Translations under genes and position numbers: made by a program
Source of the DNA: Liquorilactobacillus oeni DSM 19972
GTDB taxonomy: Bacteria > Bacillota > Bacilli > Lactobacillales > Lactobacillaceae
DNA: 64,000 nucleotides
NCBI RefSeq assembly: GCF_001436275.1
Contig: NZ_AZEH01000025.1
Span: 62,001-126,000, forward strand
Reading direction: 5' to 3'
Part shown: piece by piece, positions 46,360-56,477 of the stretch
How positions within the stretch are numbered: position 1 is the stretch's first letter
Layout: the number at the start of each line of letters is the position of its first letter
The notes under the pieces: generated by a model
What the model was told of the DNA's origin: nothing
Database searches by the model: none
Seen by the model: only the letters and a program-made list of their open reading frames with translations

Positions 46360-47526
46360 CTAATCTTTATTTTTTGTCTTTTGTGAACGTATTAATTTAA
46401 CTTCCTGATTTACCGGAAGGTGCATAATAAAACTTGTTAATTCCCTATTGGATTCCGCATAAAGATATCCGTGATGCAATTCCACAATACTAAGTGCGAT
46501 AGCCAGCCCCAATCCGCTGCCACCTGTTTCCTTTGAACGCGAACTTTCCACCCTGTAAAAACGATCAAAGAGCTGCGACAAGGCTTTTTTTGGAATCTCC
46601 GAGCCATCATTTGCAACTTCCACTACAATTTCAGTTTCATTTGCGTATCTCGCTTTCAGATAAATATGTTTTCCTCCAACACCATACTTAAGTGCATTTG
46701 AAACTAAGTTATTAAAAACACGAACAAGCTTTTCAGCATCGGCTTCCATCATAATTTTCTTTTCATTGATTTCAGTATGGATTTCCATATTTTTTTTGCG
46801 AGCCTCAAGTTCAAATGAAACCGCAAGCTGTTCAAGAAGCTGCTTTAGGTCAATAGTGGTCAGCGATAAGGGCGTAGCAGGCTGGCGGACTTTTGTGTAT
46901 TCAAATAAATCATCTACTAAAAGTTTCATTTGTTTTGCCTTTAAAAATGCGGTATGAGTGTATTTAAGCAATTCTTCCTTAGAATGATACTGCTTGTCTT
47001 CAATAAGTCCTAAATACCCGATAATCGAAGTTAACGGCGTTCTGATATCATGACTGACATTAGTTACCAGCTCATCTTTAGAACGCTCAATTCTCCGCTC
47101 ATCTTCCATTGCCTTTAAAGTACTGTCAACAAGGGCGTTGACACTAGTAATTACCCGCTGCATATTGCCCTGCAGTTGAAAAGGAATCCTGTGGCCCAAA
47201 TGGCCATTTGCAATATAGTGCAGTTCATAAATAACATGCTGCAACTGCATTTGACGATACCTGCGAATTAATCGCCAATAAACAATGAAGATATCTGCAA
47301 TGAGCATTGCACACAGAAAAACCCATCCCCAACTCCAAAATTGGATATGGTTCGGCCCGAAAGCAAGTGACATTTTTATTTGAAAAATTCCATTTGCTAA
47401 TGCAGGATTCGATTCGATCATTTGGTCCAGCAAAACATAAATCGATAAGTTCAACAAGAGAAGTAAAATAACTGTTACTATTCCCTCCCCAAACAGCTCA
47501 CTTTTTTCACGCGCTGTGAGTTTCAC
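46360..47526 (-). CDS. Sensor histidine kinase
   Basis: A 388-residue membrane kinase. Two membrane segments (VTVILLLLLNLSIYVLL, about 17-33, and WGWVFLCAMLIADIFIVYW, about 66-84) bracket a short outside loop. HAMP-like linker, then H-box NVSHDIRTPLTSIIGYLGLIE (about 154), N-box FNNLVSNALKYG and G-box GGSGLGLAIALSIVELH. The start is GTG at 47526 with GGAG upstream. It pairs with the response regulator ending 27 bp before it. The domain layout is like VanS-type sensors; the signal is unknown. Confidence 0.9.
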   Translation of the reverse strand: MKLTAREKSELFGEGIVTVILLLLLNLSIYVLLDQMIESNPALANGIFQIKMSLAFGPNHIQFWSWGWVFLCAMLIADIFIVYWRLIRRYRQMQLQHVIYELHYIANGHLGHRIPFQLQGNMQRVITSVNALVDSTLKAMEDERRIERSKDELVTNVSHDIRTPLTSIIGYLGLIEDKQYHSKEELLKYTHTAFLKAKQMKLLVDDLFEYTKVRQPATPLSLTTIDLKQLLEQLAVSFELEARKKNMEIHTEINEKKIMMEADAEKLVRVFNNLVSNALKYGVGGKHIYLKARYANETEIVVEVANDGSEIPKKALSQLFDRFYRVESSRSKETGGSGLGLAIALSIVELHHGYLYAESNRELTSFIMHLPVNQEVKLIRSQKTKNKD

Positions 47527-47553
47527 TTAATTATCTCCATTTCCGTTTTAACT

Positions 47554-48243
47554 TTAGTGGGATTCTACCTTGTAGCCGACCCCCCAGACTGTTTGAATAA
47601 CCTTTTCACCATCTGTTGCTTCTTCTATCTTGTCGCGCAGATGACTTACGTGAACCATTACAGTTTTAGCGGAAACTACTGACTCTTGCTGCCAGACTCT
47701 TTCAAAGATATCATCTGCAGAAAAGACCCTATTCGGATGGCTCGCTAATAAATATAAAATTCCGAACTCAAGCGCTGTCAGCTGAATAGATTTTCCAGTG
47801 ACAGTTTCAACTTCATGGGAATCTTTCTTAATAACCAAAGACCCGACTTTCAATACATCAGGCACGTCATTCTTTACGTCATGCTGTGCCCGTCGTAAAA
47901 GTGACTTGACCCTTGCCATTACTTCAAGCGGATTAAACGGTTTGGTTACATAATCATCTGCGCCTTGAATCAGCCCTTGAATTTTATCCATATCATTTGT
48001 TTTAGCAGATAGCATTAGGACAGGCAGCTGAGAGTCCTTTCTGATTTCCTTGATTACCTCGATTCCATCCATTTGAGGCATCATAATATCAAGGATCATC
48101 AAGGCAATATCTGGATTAGTATTAATCTTTGTTAATGCTTCCTTGCCGTTGTATGCCTTTTCAACTTCGTATCCTTCATTCTTAATATAGATACTCAATA
48201 ATTCTACGATATCTTTATCATCATCTACAACCAAAATTTTCAT
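47554..48243 (-). CDS. OmpR/PhoB-family response regulator
   Basis: A 229-residue regulator. Receiver domain: ILVVDDDKDIV with the acidic pair, phosphoacceptor Asp in MILDIMMPQMDG (about 53), SAKTN, and Lys in YVTKPFNP (about 101). The C-terminal winged helix is of OmpR type (LTALEFGILYLLASHPNRVFS, VVSAKTVMVHVSHLRDKI, VWGVGYKVE). AAGGAG precedes the ATG. First gene of a regulator-kinase-dacA run, so control of cell wall trimming is a reasonable inference. Overall similarity looks VanR-like, but this does not imply glycopeptide resistance. Confidence 0.92.
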   Translation of the reverse strand: MKILVVDDDKDIVELLSIYIKNEGYEVEKAYNGKEALTKINTNPDIALMILDIMMPQMDGIEVIKEIRKDSQLPVLMLSAKTNDMDKIQGLIQGADDYVTKPFNPLEVMARVKSLLRRAQHDVKNDVPDVLKVGSLVIKKDSHEVETVTGKSIQLTALEFGILYLLASHPNRVFSADDIFERVWQQESVVSAKTVMVHVSHLRDKIEEATDGEKVIQTVWGVGYKVESH

Positions 48244-48564
48244 AGCATTTACTCCTTAAAAAATTTCTTTATTTCCTTTTCTCCATGCCATGTTTGTAAA
48301 TTCTACACAGCACCGCGCATGCATCTTTTGCCGCACTTTATAGTATAATTGTACCAAACTACAAGCTTATCGTATCTAAAGAATTATTTAAAATCAAGAC
48401 AGAACCTTCAAATTCAAAGCTTTTCATATTTTTTTCATATAAAAGTCATATTTAATTCCTTTTACCTTTCAATCCTCAATCTTCACTAACTATGTTATTA
48501 TCTTCTATGGTAGTAATAACTTGATTTTCAAAAGCACGCAAAACATTTAGGAGGTAGGATGAAC

Positions 48565-49275
48565 ATGAAAAACACTAACATTCTTTACCAACATGGTACC
48601 TTAGCACTTTTGGTCCCTGGTTTATTAACCGGAACATTAAAAATGAAAAATCTATTGAGCCATGGTGATACAGGGATCGGAACAGGTGAGGGCCTGGATG
48701 GTGAATTAATAATCCTAAATGGAATTGCCTATCAAGCCGATAGTTTTGGAAAAGTTAATCCCATTTCTTCTGAATTCACAGTGCCCTTTGCAAATATTCA
48801 TTATGCAGATTATAAAAAATTAACAACTATCGCTAACGCCTCCCCTGCAGACCTTGCAAAGGCAGCTTTGCAAGGCAAACCTAACTCTAATAACTTTTTT
48901 TCCGTTCTCGTTAAGGGTACTTTCAGCTATATGAAGACTCGTGCGGTTGCAAAATCAGAGCGTCCTTTCTCAACTTTGGCTGAGACAGCTAAAAATCAGA
49001 GCGTCTTCGAAACCAAAAATGTTGCTGGAACTTTGCTTAGTTATTATTCTCCTTCTCTTTTTCATGGAGCCGCGGTTGCAGGATATCATAGTCATTTTCT
49101 AGCGTCTGATCATTCGATCGGCGGTCATGTTTTAGACTTTAAGATTGACCAAGGAACACTGTCACTTCAACAATTTGATACTCTTGAACAGCATCTTCCA
49201 ATTGACAATGAAGAATTTAATGCGCATGATTTCTCAAAAGATGACATTGCTAATACCATTTCTCAAGCAGAATAA
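48565..49275 (+). CDS. aldC: Alpha-acetolactate decarboxylase
   Basis: Converts alpha-acetolactate to acetoin, diverting pyruvate and relieving acid stress. About 236 residues. LYQHGTLALLVPGLLTGTL, GDTGIGTGEGLDGELIILNG and the metal-binding GYHSHFLASDHSIGGHVLDF (three His at about 186-200) are diagnostic. AGGAGG lies 10 nt before the ATG at 48565; an ATG two codons earlier has a spacing of only 4. No acetolactate synthase is adjacent. With the dehydrogenase at 15077 the cell could make 2,3-butanediol. A terminator follows at 49421. Confidence 0.93.
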   Translation: MKNTNILYQHGTLALLVPGLLTGTLKMKNLLSHGDTGIGTGEGLDGELIILNGIAYQADSFGKVNPISSEFTVPFANIHYADYKKLTTIANASPADLAKAALQGKPNSNNFFSVLVKGTFSYMKTRAVAKSERPFSTLAETAKNQSVFETKNVAGTLLSYYSPSLFHGAAVAGYHSHFLASDHSIGGHVLDFKIDQGTLSLQQFDTLEQHLPIDNEEFNAHDFSKDDIANTISQAE

Positions 49276-49420
49276 ATTTTTTCTATAGAAAAAACACTCA
49301 TTGTTCTCGTGAAGAAACTCAAAAATAGGTTGTTCAGTTTCATAGTTACGCCCTTCTTTCATGTTAAGTCTGCCAAAGCAAGCTTTACGAAGCAGCTTAA
49401 AAAATTCATAGTATACAAAT

Positions 49421-49464
49421 GATCTTCGCTAATCAGCCATAACCGGCAGCGAAGATCTTTTTTT
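49421..49464 (+). terminator. Terminator after aldC
   Basis: A 10-bp perfect stem GATCTTCGCT (49421-49430) with AGCGAAGATC (49448-49457) is followed by seven T on the + strand. It separates aldC from the arginine operon. Confidence 0.75.
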
Positions 49465-49537
49465 ATTCATATTTAAGTTTATATTGACATATTTATTCAT
49501 TAAAAATGAGTTTAAATGACTTTTTATTAAAAAAGTA

Positions 49538-49595
49538 TTGTAATCGAATTTAAAAACAGTTATAGTAAACTACAATAATTGAATTTTTATTCATA
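49538..49595 (+). promoter_or_regulatory. argC promoter with ARG box
   Basis: TTGTAA (49538-49543), 17 bp, TATAGT (49561-49566). ATTGAATTTTTATTCATA (49578-49595) fits the ArgR operator consensus TNTGAATWWWWATTCANW except at its outermost base. It begins a few bases after the predicted transcription start, so ArgR with arginine would block the operon. TTCATAAATAATGAATT overlaps it as a further partial site. Confidence 0.8.
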
Positions 49596-49620
49596 AATAA
49601 TGAATTTAGAAGGTGAACAA

Positions 49621-50676
49621 ATGCGTGTAGGTATTTTAGGTGCAACCGGCTATAGCGGTGCCGTCCTCTTTTCGTTGTTAACCCAGCATCCCCAAATTAC
49701 AAAAATTGATCTTTATGGCCATGCAAACCGAGAGCCTGACCGACGACGTTCCCTTGTTGATGAAGTTCCAGCATATTCAAATATTCATGCCCAACTGCTT
49801 CCGTTTATACCGCAGACTATTATGGAAACAGATGACTGTCTTTTTTGCGCCACCCCGGCTGGCATCACCAAGGATCTTATGGAACCCTTTATTGCACAAA
49901 ATTTTCCAGTAATCGATCTTTCAGGAGACTATCGTTTAAAAGACCCTTTGCAATACAAAAAGTGGTATCACAAAGAACCGCCAGCCGAACAGCTGCTAAC
50001 AAAGGCGGATTACGGCTTGAGCGAATTTTTAAATCATCCAAAAAACTATATTGCAAATCCAGGATGTTATGCTACAGCTACTTTACTAGGGTTGGCTCCG
50101 CTGGTTTTAGAAAAATTGCTCGAACCAGATTCTATTATCGTTGATGCAAAATCGGGAGTTTCAGGTGCCGGTAAAAAACTGCAACCATCTAATCAATATA
50201 CTTTTATAAACGAAAATGCATTCTTATACAAAATAAACGAACATCAACATATTCCTGAGATCATGCAGCAATTGCATAAGTGGGATCCTACAATCCCAAC
50301 GATCCACTTCACTACAACGCTGATCCCTGTAACTCGCGGTATCATGGCAACAATTTATGCTAAAGCAGCCCCGCAAATATCTGTTGCAAAAATTCAGGAA
50401 GCATATTTACATTCCTATTCTCACAGTCCGTTTGTTCGTCTGCGAAACGAGACATTTCCGACCATTCAAGACGTCAAGGGTTCAAATTATTGTGATATCG
50501 GTTTTAATTATAATCCGCAAACTAATGTAGTCACGGTGGTTGCAGTGATCGATAATCTTTTAAAGGGCGCAGCTGGTCAAGCTGTTCAAAATTTCAACAA
50601 GTTATATGGCTTCGAAGAAACAACCGGGTTGCCAGCTCTACCAAGCTTTCCTTGAATAATAGTAAGGAGATAAATA
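49621..50676 (+). CDS. argC: N-acetyl-gamma-glutamyl-phosphate reductase
   Basis: Third step of ornithine synthesis: reduces N-acetylglutamyl phosphate to the semialdehyde with NADPH. The product starts MRVGILGATGYSGAVLF (Rossmann loop) and carries the active-site Cys in NPGCYATATLLGLAPL (about 144) and HQHIPEI. The ATG at 49621 is preceded by GAAGGTG. The coding frame ends close to the argJ start (stop near 50653-50655). First gene of argCJBDF, behind an ARG box. Note: the translated product ends at the stop TGA at 50653-50655, 344 residues. Confidence 0.9.
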
Positions 50677-51878
50677 TGAAAGAAACAGGTAATTTTAAAG
50701 AAAAGAAATTTTCTTGGCCGACAGGTTTTTATAGTGATGGTGTTAACTGTGATCTGCGCAAAGGACGTCCGGACCTAGGATGGATTTTTTCAAAAACACC
50801 TGCACAGGCTGCAGGTGTTTATACTACAAACAAATTTTGTGCAGCACCGACCAAGAGTACTAAACAGCTTGTTTCAGATAAACATCTCCTTCAATGCGTA
50901 CTGATGAACAGTGTAATTGCAAACTCCTTTACCGGACACAAAGGGCTTTTAGATGTTCAATCCGAGCAAGAAGCAGTTTCTGAAAAACTTGGAATTCCCT
51001 CTTCATTGGTTGGCGTCGCTTCTACGGGACTTATCGGTGCACCCTTGCCGCTTAAAAAGATTTTAACAGGAATCGATCAACTTAAGCTGACTAAAAACAC
51101 CACAGCGACCCGCGCTATTATGACAACAGATCTTCAACCTAAACTCTGCTGTGTCACAGTAAACATTGCTGGAAAATCATGTACCATTACAGGCTTTGCC
51201 AAAGGTTCAGGAATGATCCATCCCAAAATGGCAACGATGTTGGCCTTTATCACAACTGATGTCGCAATAGAAGCTGCTACACTCCAAGCATTGTTGACTG
51301 AACTTACCTCCTCGACCTTCAACCAGATAACTGTCGATGGAGACACTTCAACAAATGATATGGTCCTTACATTAGCAAATGGTGCAAGTGAGACGGCCCT
51401 ACTAACCTCAAAAAGTCCGGACTTTAACAATTTTAAGAAAGCATATCATCATGTTTTAAAATCTTTGGCACAACAGATCGCAGCAGATGGCGAAGGTGCA
51501 ACCAAACTCGTAGAAGCAAATGTGAATGCAGCCAAAAACAAAGCAGAAGCACAGAAAGCTGCAAAAGCAATTGTAGGTTCTAATCTAGTTAAAGCAGCTT
51601 TTTTTGGAGCTGATCCAAACTGGGGAAGAATCATCAGCACTTTAGGTGCAACTCCTGTTGCATTTGATCCAGAAAATATCGATCTTTCTCTAAATAATCA
51701 TCTTCTCGTTCAGCATAGCGAGCCGCTTGTTTTTAACAGAGAAGAAGTCAGCAAAAGTTTACAAAGTAAAAAAGTCATTATTGATTTGAACCTTCATGCA
51801 GGAGATGCAGCCGGACAAGCTTGGGGATGCGACTTAACATATGACTATGTCAAAATAAATGCTAGTTATAGTTCGTAA
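50676..51878 (+). CDS. argJ: Glutamate N-acetyltransferase / ornithine acetyltransferase
   Basis: Recycles the acetyl group from N-acetylornithine to glutamate, and in bifunctional forms also uses acetyl-CoA. 400 residues, a self-cleaving Ntn hydrolase: the nucleophile Thr is in HPKMATMLAFITTD (about 183), with GFAKGSGMI before it and GDTSTNDMVLTLANG after it. GADPNWGRI is conserved near the C-terminus. The ATG at 50676 follows AAGGAG by 7 nt. Presence of argJ implies the cyclic acetyl pathway, so no argA or argE is needed. Confidence 0.94.
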   Translation: MKETGNFKEKKFSWPTGFYSDGVNCDLRKGRPDLGWIFSKTPAQAAGVYTTNKFCAAPTKSTKQLVSDKHLLQCVLMNSVIANSFTGHKGLLDVQSEQEAVSEKLGIPSSLVGVASTGLIGAPLPLKKILTGIDQLKLTKNTTATRAIMTTDLQPKLCCVTVNIAGKSCTITGFAKGSGMIHPKMATMLAFITTDVAIEAATLQALLTELTSSTFNQITVDGDTSTNDMVLTLANGASETALLTSKSPDFNNFKKAYHHVLKSLAQQIAADGEGATKLVEANVNAAKNKAEAQKAAKAIVGSNLVKAAFFGADPNWGRIISTLGATPVAFDPENIDLSLNNHLLVQHSEPLVFNREEVSKSLQSKKVIIDLNLHAGDAAGQAWGCDLTYDYVKINASYSS

Positions 51879-51910
51879 TTAGGTAATCATTATCTAGAAA
51901 GGAGCCGAGG

Positions 51911-52684
51911 ATGGAAAACCTGATTGTTATCAAAGTCGGCGGTAATACTCTTAATCAACTCCAACCTGATTTTTTTCGGCAATTGCAGTCTTGGCTGCGA
52001 CAAAAGAAAAAAATTTTATTGTTACACGGAGGCGGTACAAAAATCAGTGAACTTTCACAAAAATTAAAGCTCGCTGTGCATAAAGCAAATGGTATTCGAA
52101 TCACAGATGAAAAGATTCTTGAAGTTACCCGCCTGGTTCTTTTGGGTAATACCCAGCCTCAATTATTGCAGCAATTAGCATTACATTCCTTGCCGGCTTT
52201 AGGTTTAAATGCCGCTGATCAATTTCTGCTGCAGGGCGACTTTCTTGATAAACAACGATATGGTTTTGTGGGCAAAATCAAGCATGTCAATTTTAATCTG
52301 CTAGAAAAAATTTTAGCAAAACAAATTGGGGTTCTGGCACCGCTCGCGCTTACAAAAAGTGGTCAATGGCTCAATGTTAATGGCGACAGTGCAGCTGCAG
52401 AAATTGCCGGTCTTTTGAAGGCGGAAGAACTTTACCTGCTGACAGACGTTCCGGGAGTGATGAGTGCTGGACAAGTTTTACCGCTATTAAATCAAAAGAA
52501 AGCTGCAGATTTACAAAAAACAAATGTGATCACAACTGGTATGCAGCCAAAAATTCTAGCTGCATTTCACGCTATTGAGACAGGTGTTTCTCAAGTTAAA
52601 ATAACCGACCATTTTTATAACTCTGGTACAAAGATCATACAGGAAGGGGTAAACAACAATGAACTCACTTTTTCCAACTTATAA
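51911..52684 (+). CDS. argB: Acetylglutamate kinase
   Basis: Phosphorylates N-acetylglutamate, the second step. 257 residues of the amino acid kinase fold: IKVGGNTL near the N-terminus, LLLHGGGTKIS, NVNGDSAAAEIAGLL and LLTDVPGVM for nucleotide binding, and GMQPKILAA near the end. It lacks the N-terminal helix of arginine-inhibited hexameric enzymes, so feedback may be weak. AAAGGAG precedes the ATG; its last 26 bp overlap argD. Confidence 0.92.
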   Translation: MENLIVIKVGGNTLNQLQPDFFRQLQSWLRQKKKILLLHGGGTKISELSQKLKLAVHKANGIRITDEKILEVTRLVLLGNTQPQLLQQLALHSLPALGLNAADQFLLQGDFLDKQRYGFVGKIKHVNFNLLEKILAKQIGVLAPLALTKSGQWLNVNGDSAAAEIAGLLKAEELYLLTDVPGVMSAGQVLPLLNQKKAADLQKTNVITTGMQPKILAAFHAIETGVSQVKITDHFYNSGTKIIQEGVNNNELTFSNL

Positions 52685-53810
52685 AAGGTTCCCTTTTGAA
52701 ATCGTCAAGGGCCAAGGCACCACACTTTTTGATGACTCTGGGAAAAAATATCTCGATTTTACAAGCGGTATTGGTGTCTGTAATCTTGGTTACACTGCAC
52801 CTAATGTTAAACAAGCTGTGGCTTCCCAATTAGAGAAAGTTTGGCACACTTCAAATCTCTATGAAAGCAGTCTGCAAGAACATGTTGCGCAGCTGTTGGG
52901 AGCAGGCACAGATAAAAAAGTCTTCTTCTGTAATTCTGGAACTGAAGCCAATGAAGCTGCATTAAAATTAGCTCGCAAAGCAACCGGCAAAAAAAATATC
53001 TTAGCATTCGATCATTCATTCCATGGACGCACTTACGGCTCGCTTTCGGTTACAGGCAATTCAAAAATAAAAACTGGTTTTGGACCCTTTTTATCCGGAA
53101 TCATCTTTGCGCCTTATAATGACACAACTGCATTAAACCAAATCACAAGTAATTTAGCGGCAGTTATTTTGGAAGTTATTCAAGGAGAAGGCGGCGTAAT
53201 CAATGGTAACCCCCAGTGGTTAAAAGCTGTTGCCAAAAAATGCCGAAATGAAGGAGTACTGCTCATTATTGATGAAGTGCAAACTGGAATGGGCCGTACG
53301 GGAAAACTTTATTCTTATCAGCATTATGGACTTGATCCAGATATTGTAACTGTTGCCAAAGGCCTTGCTAATGGTATTCCCGTAGGTGCGATGATCGGTA
53401 AGGCTGAACTTGCTGAATCCTTTGGGCCAGGAGCTCATGGTACTACCTTTGGAGGAAATCCGCTGGCAATGGCAGCAGCAGAAGCGGTGCTGACCACCAT
53501 TGATGCTGATTTTCTTGATGCAGTTCAGCAAAAGGCTAGTTTCTTTTGGTATTACTTGGAAAAAGAAATTGCACCACTCCAAGTTGTCGATTCTGTTTCT
53601 GGCAAAGGCCTCATGGTCGGAATCCATCTGAACAAAGAGCTTGAAATTTCGAATGTAATCACTGCTTTGCAGCAAGCTGGGCTTCTCACCCTTCCTTCAC
53701 GTGGAAATACACTCCGTTTACTTCCACCGCTTGTGATTACTGGTTCTAAGTTATTGACTGGTTTGAAACTAATTAAAAATACATTGCAAAACATCACAGT
53801 TAATCAATAG
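52659..53810 (+). CDS. argD: Acetylornithine aminotransferase
   Basis: Pyridoxal-phosphate class III aminotransferase, fourth step, giving N-acetylornithine with glutamate as donor. 383 residues. [16 protein letters not shown] (about 90), [32 protein letters not shown] (about 202) and the PLP lysine in [16 protein letters not shown] (about 233) are seen. Overlaps argB by 26 bp with AGGAAGGGG inside the argB end, so translation is likely coupled. Confidence 0.94.
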   Translation: MNSLFPTYKRFPFEIVKGQGTTLFDDSGKKYLDFTSGIGVCNLGYTAPNVKQAVASQLEKVWHTSNLYESSLQEHVAQLLGAGTDKKVFFCNSGTEANEAALKLARKATGKKNILAFDHSFHGRTYGSLSVTGNSKIKTGFGPFLSGIIFAPYNDTTALNQITSNLAAVILEVIQGEGGVINGNPQWLKAVAKKCRNEGVLLIIDEVQTGMGRTGKLYSYQHYGLDPDIVTVAKGLANGIPVGAMIGKAELAESFGPGAHGTTFGGNPLAMAAAEAVLTTIDADFLDAVQQKASFFWYYLEKEIAPLQVVDSVSGKGLMVGIHLNKELEISNVITALQQAGLLTLPSRGNTLRLLPPLVITGSKLLTGLKLIKNTLQNITVNQ

Positions 53811-53824
53811 GGAGCGAAAAAAAT

Positions 53825-54844
53825 ATGAATCATTTTTTGGGCAAATCATTTCTCAAAGAAAACGATTTTTCAGCAGCGGAACTCAATTATTTAATTGACT
53901 TCGCTATTCATTTAAAAAAACTAAAAAAAAATCATCTTCCGCATCAATATTTACTGGGGCAAAATATTGCCCTACTTTTCGAAAAGCCCTCAACTAGGAC
54001 ACGTTCCGCTTTTACCGTTGCCGCCAATGATCTGGGAGCGCATCCGGAATTCTTAGGCAAACAAGACATTCAATTCGGCACCAAAGAATCTGTTGCAGAT
54101 ACAGCAGCAGTCTTAGGGGGAATGTTTGATGGAATTGAATTCCGCGGTTTCAAACAAGAAACTGTAGCAAAACTGGCTGAAAAAAGTGGAGTCCCAGTCT
54201 GGAACGGTCTTACGGATGAGTGGCACCCGACCCAAATGATTGCTGACTTTATGACACTCAAAGAATCCTTTGGAAAACTAAAAGGACTTACTCTAACTTA
54301 CATCGGTGACGGCAGAAATAACGTTGCCAACAGCCTCTTAGTTACTGGAGCAATTTTAGGAGTAAATATCCATATTGCCGCACCAAAAAAGTTGCAGCCG
54401 CAAGCTGAAATTCAAAAAATTGCGGCAAAAGAAGCTGAAAAAAGCGGAGCTCAAATAAAAATCACTGATGACCTTCTTGCTGCCGTAAAGAATGCAGATG
54501 CGTTATACACCGATGTGTGGATTTCAATGGGGGAAAAAGTTGATGTTGGTGAACGAATCAAATTATTGCTTCCGTTCCAAATCAATAAAAAGCTCCTGCA
54601 GCAGACTGGAAAAGCTAAAACAATTATCATGCATTGTTTACCAGCCTTGCATGACAATCATACAGTTATTGGTAAAAAATTAACTACACAGTATCAGTTA
54701 GCTGCTTTAGAAATTACTGATGAGGTTTTTAATGGACCTCAGTCAGTCGTCTTTCAAGAAGCTGAAAACCGGATGCATGCTATCAAAGCCATCATGGCAG
54801 CTACACTTGGTACTCTTTTTATTCCAGATTCTATCTTTGCTTAA
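53825..54844 (+). CDS. argF: Ornithine carbamoyltransferase
   Basis: Makes citrulline from ornithine and carbamoyl phosphate. 339 residues with [12 protein letters not shown] (carbamoyl phosphate, about 52), [12 protein letters not shown] (about 130), DVWISMGE and [11 protein letters not shown] (about 267). GGGAG precedes the ATG by 9 nt. Last gene of argCJBDF; a catabolic role (arcB) is less likely because arcA and arcC are absent and the biosynthetic genes are contiguous. argG and argH are not in the window. Confidence 0.93.
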   Translation: MNHFLGKSFLKENDFSAAELNYLIDFAIHLKKLKKNHLPHQYLLGQNIALLFEKPSTRTRSAFTVAANDLGAHPEFLGKQDIQFGTKESVADTAAVLGGMFDGIEFRGFKQETVAKLAEKSGVPVWNGLTDEWHPTQMIADFMTLKESFGKLKGLTLTYIGDGRNNVANSLLVTGAILGVNIHIAAPKKLQPQAEIQKIAAKEAEKSGAQIKITDDLLAAVKNADALYTDVWISMGEKVDVGERIKLLLPFQINKKLLQQTGKAKTIIMHCLPALHDNHTVIGKKLTTQYQLAALEITDEVFNGPQSVVFQEAENRMHAIKAIMAATLGTLFIPDSIFA

Positions 54845-54897
54845 CTTATTATTTCCAGCAGCTGTAGGTGCTGTTCAAACACAAACGAGAATCGAGA

Positions 54898-55058
54898 GTG
54901 TGCCAATAGTCGTTGAGGCATTAACTGTGAATATAATTTGACTATGAGTAATTCACGTTTAAACGAAAAAGACTGACTATTGAAACAAATTAATTTGTAT
55001 ATTTCAGGCTAAACCAAAGGGGCTGGATCAAAAATTAACTTTTGACTCAGCCCCCTTT
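54898..55058 (+). repeat. Intergenic foldback repeat, copy 10, with terminator hairpin
   Basis: Direct orientation. CAATAGTC (54904-54911) pairs with GACTATTG (54975-54982). Terminator AGGGGCTGGATCAAAA with TTTTGACTCAGCCCC then C/T run (55018-55062). Lies between convergent argF and the FAD oxidase gene. Confidence 0.85.
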
Positions 55059-55073
55059 TAATTCCTAAAATTA

Positions 55074-56441
55074 CTAAACTTTACGGTTAGGATTTAAGAT
55101 ATTATTAGGATCAAATGTTTTTTTGACCTTTTTTTGCAAGTCAACCAGATTTTGCCCTAACTGCGGCAAAACCCATGCGTCTTTCAAATCTCCAATTCCA
55201 TGCTCAGCAGAAATAGTTCCGCCCAATGATTGCACGTAGGCAAAAATTTTCTTGATCGCTTCAGTAACGTCTGAAGGAATCGCTGTTAATTCACGCGGGA
55301 TTGCAATATTAGGGTGGAAGTTGCCATCTCCTGCATGCCCGCCGAGAAAAGCCTTAACTGGTGTTTTAAAAGTCAATTGATCGACAAATTCTGCTAATTC
55401 AGGTAGCTTTGAAAGTGGAACAGCAACATCCTCAACCACTAAACGCCCATAAGCTGCTTCTGCCTGGTAGTAATCTTGGCGAATCTTAATGATCTTTTGG
55501 GCATAGTCTCTTTCATTTGTAACCGAAACGTGAAGAGCGTTGTTTTCATGCAATATTTTTTTGAGTGCTTCAATAGCACCAACAGGAGTCACATCAAGTT
55601 GAAAGATCAAGAGTGCTTCTGCCCCGCCTTTGCCAAGATCAGTTTTTTCAAGTTTATCTAAAGCTTCGATTGAGGTATTATTTAAAGCTTCCATTAGAGA
55701 AGGAGATAAACCGCTCGTCGAAATTTTTTCGACGGCGACGCTTAAACTTTTCATGCTAGAAAAAGTAGCAAGTCCAGTAGTTGGTGTTCCAAAAGGAATT
55801 GGTAAAATTCTGACAGTAGCTTCTACAATGATCCCAAGCGTTCCTTCAGATCCGACAAAAAGGTCAGTCAGATCATAGCCCACATTATCTTTAAAACATT
55901 TGCTGCCTGTTTCAACAAGTGTCCCATCTGCTAATACAACTTTTAGTCCGATCACAGATTGCTTAGTAGTACCATACTTCAAAGAACTCATTCCACCAGC
56001 ATTAGTGGCAATATTGCCTCCGACAGAACTAATCGGTTTAGATCCAGGATCAGGAGCAAAAAAATAACCTTCTTTACGGACTTCTTCATCAAGATCACCA
56101 TTCAAAACACCTGCTTGCACAATAGCGTATTGATCCGGAATACTGATCTCAACAATTTTGTTTAAAGCTGATAAATCAAGAACGAGCCCTTCTTGTTCTC
56201 CTGCAGAGCCATTCACAATGGATGTCCCTGCTCCAAAAGCTGTTACAGCAGCTCCGTGTTGGTTTGCAAAACGCAAGGTTGCCTGGACATCTGCAATACT
56301 TTCAGCATGTACAACAGCTGCAGGCAAATTACCAGTAATAATTTCTTGCGTATACCTATTTTGTCCGTATTTTTTTCTTACCGTCAATTCTCTTTCAATT
56401 TTTCCATCCGGTATAGTAAGCTTTTCAATTTTAATTGTCAT
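55074..56441 (-). CDS. FAD-binding oxidoreductase, glycolate oxidase GlcD / D-lactate dehydrogenase type
   Basis: A 455-residue flavoprotein of the VAO family. FAD-binding part: VTAFGAGTSIVNGSAG (about 65) and DPGSKPISSVGGNIATNAGGMSSLKYG (about 131-156). The C-terminal half is the FAD-oxidase cap with GGHAGDGNFHPNI and SAEHGIGDLK near the end. It oxidises a 2-hydroxy acid such as glycolate or D-lactate; the electron acceptor is unknown and no GlcE or GlcF partner is nearby. AGGAAG precedes the ATG. Confidence 0.88.
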   Translation of the reverse strand: MTIKIEKLTIPDGKIERELTVRKKYGQNRYTQEIITGNLPAAVVHAESIADVQATLRFANQHGAAVTAFGAGTSIVNGSAGEQEGLVLDLSALNKIVEISIPDQYAIVQAGVLNGDLDEEVRKEGYFFAPDPGSKPISSVGGNIATNAGGMSSLKYGTTKQSVIGLKVVLADGTLVETGSKCFKDNVGYDLTDLFVGSEGTLGIIVEATVRILPIPFGTPTTGLATFSSMKSLSVAVEKISTSGLSPSLMEALNNTSIEALDKLEKTDLGKGGAEALLIFQLDVTPVGAIEALKKILHENNALHVSVTNERDYAQKIIKIRQDYYQAEAAYGRLVVEDVAVPLSKLPELAEFVDQLTFKTPVKAFLGGHAGDGNFHPNIAIPRELTAIPSDVTEAIKKIFAYVQSLGGTISAEHGIGDLKDAWVLPQLGQNLVDLQKKVKKTFDPNNILNPNRKV

Positions 56442-56477
56442 CTTTTTGCTTCTTCCTGATTTGTTTTGAAGATAGCC

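Noticed and set aside
46360-48243. Acquired vancomycin resistance locus
   Set aside because: No vanH, ligase or vanX genes; only a two-component system and an ordinary carboxypeptidase.
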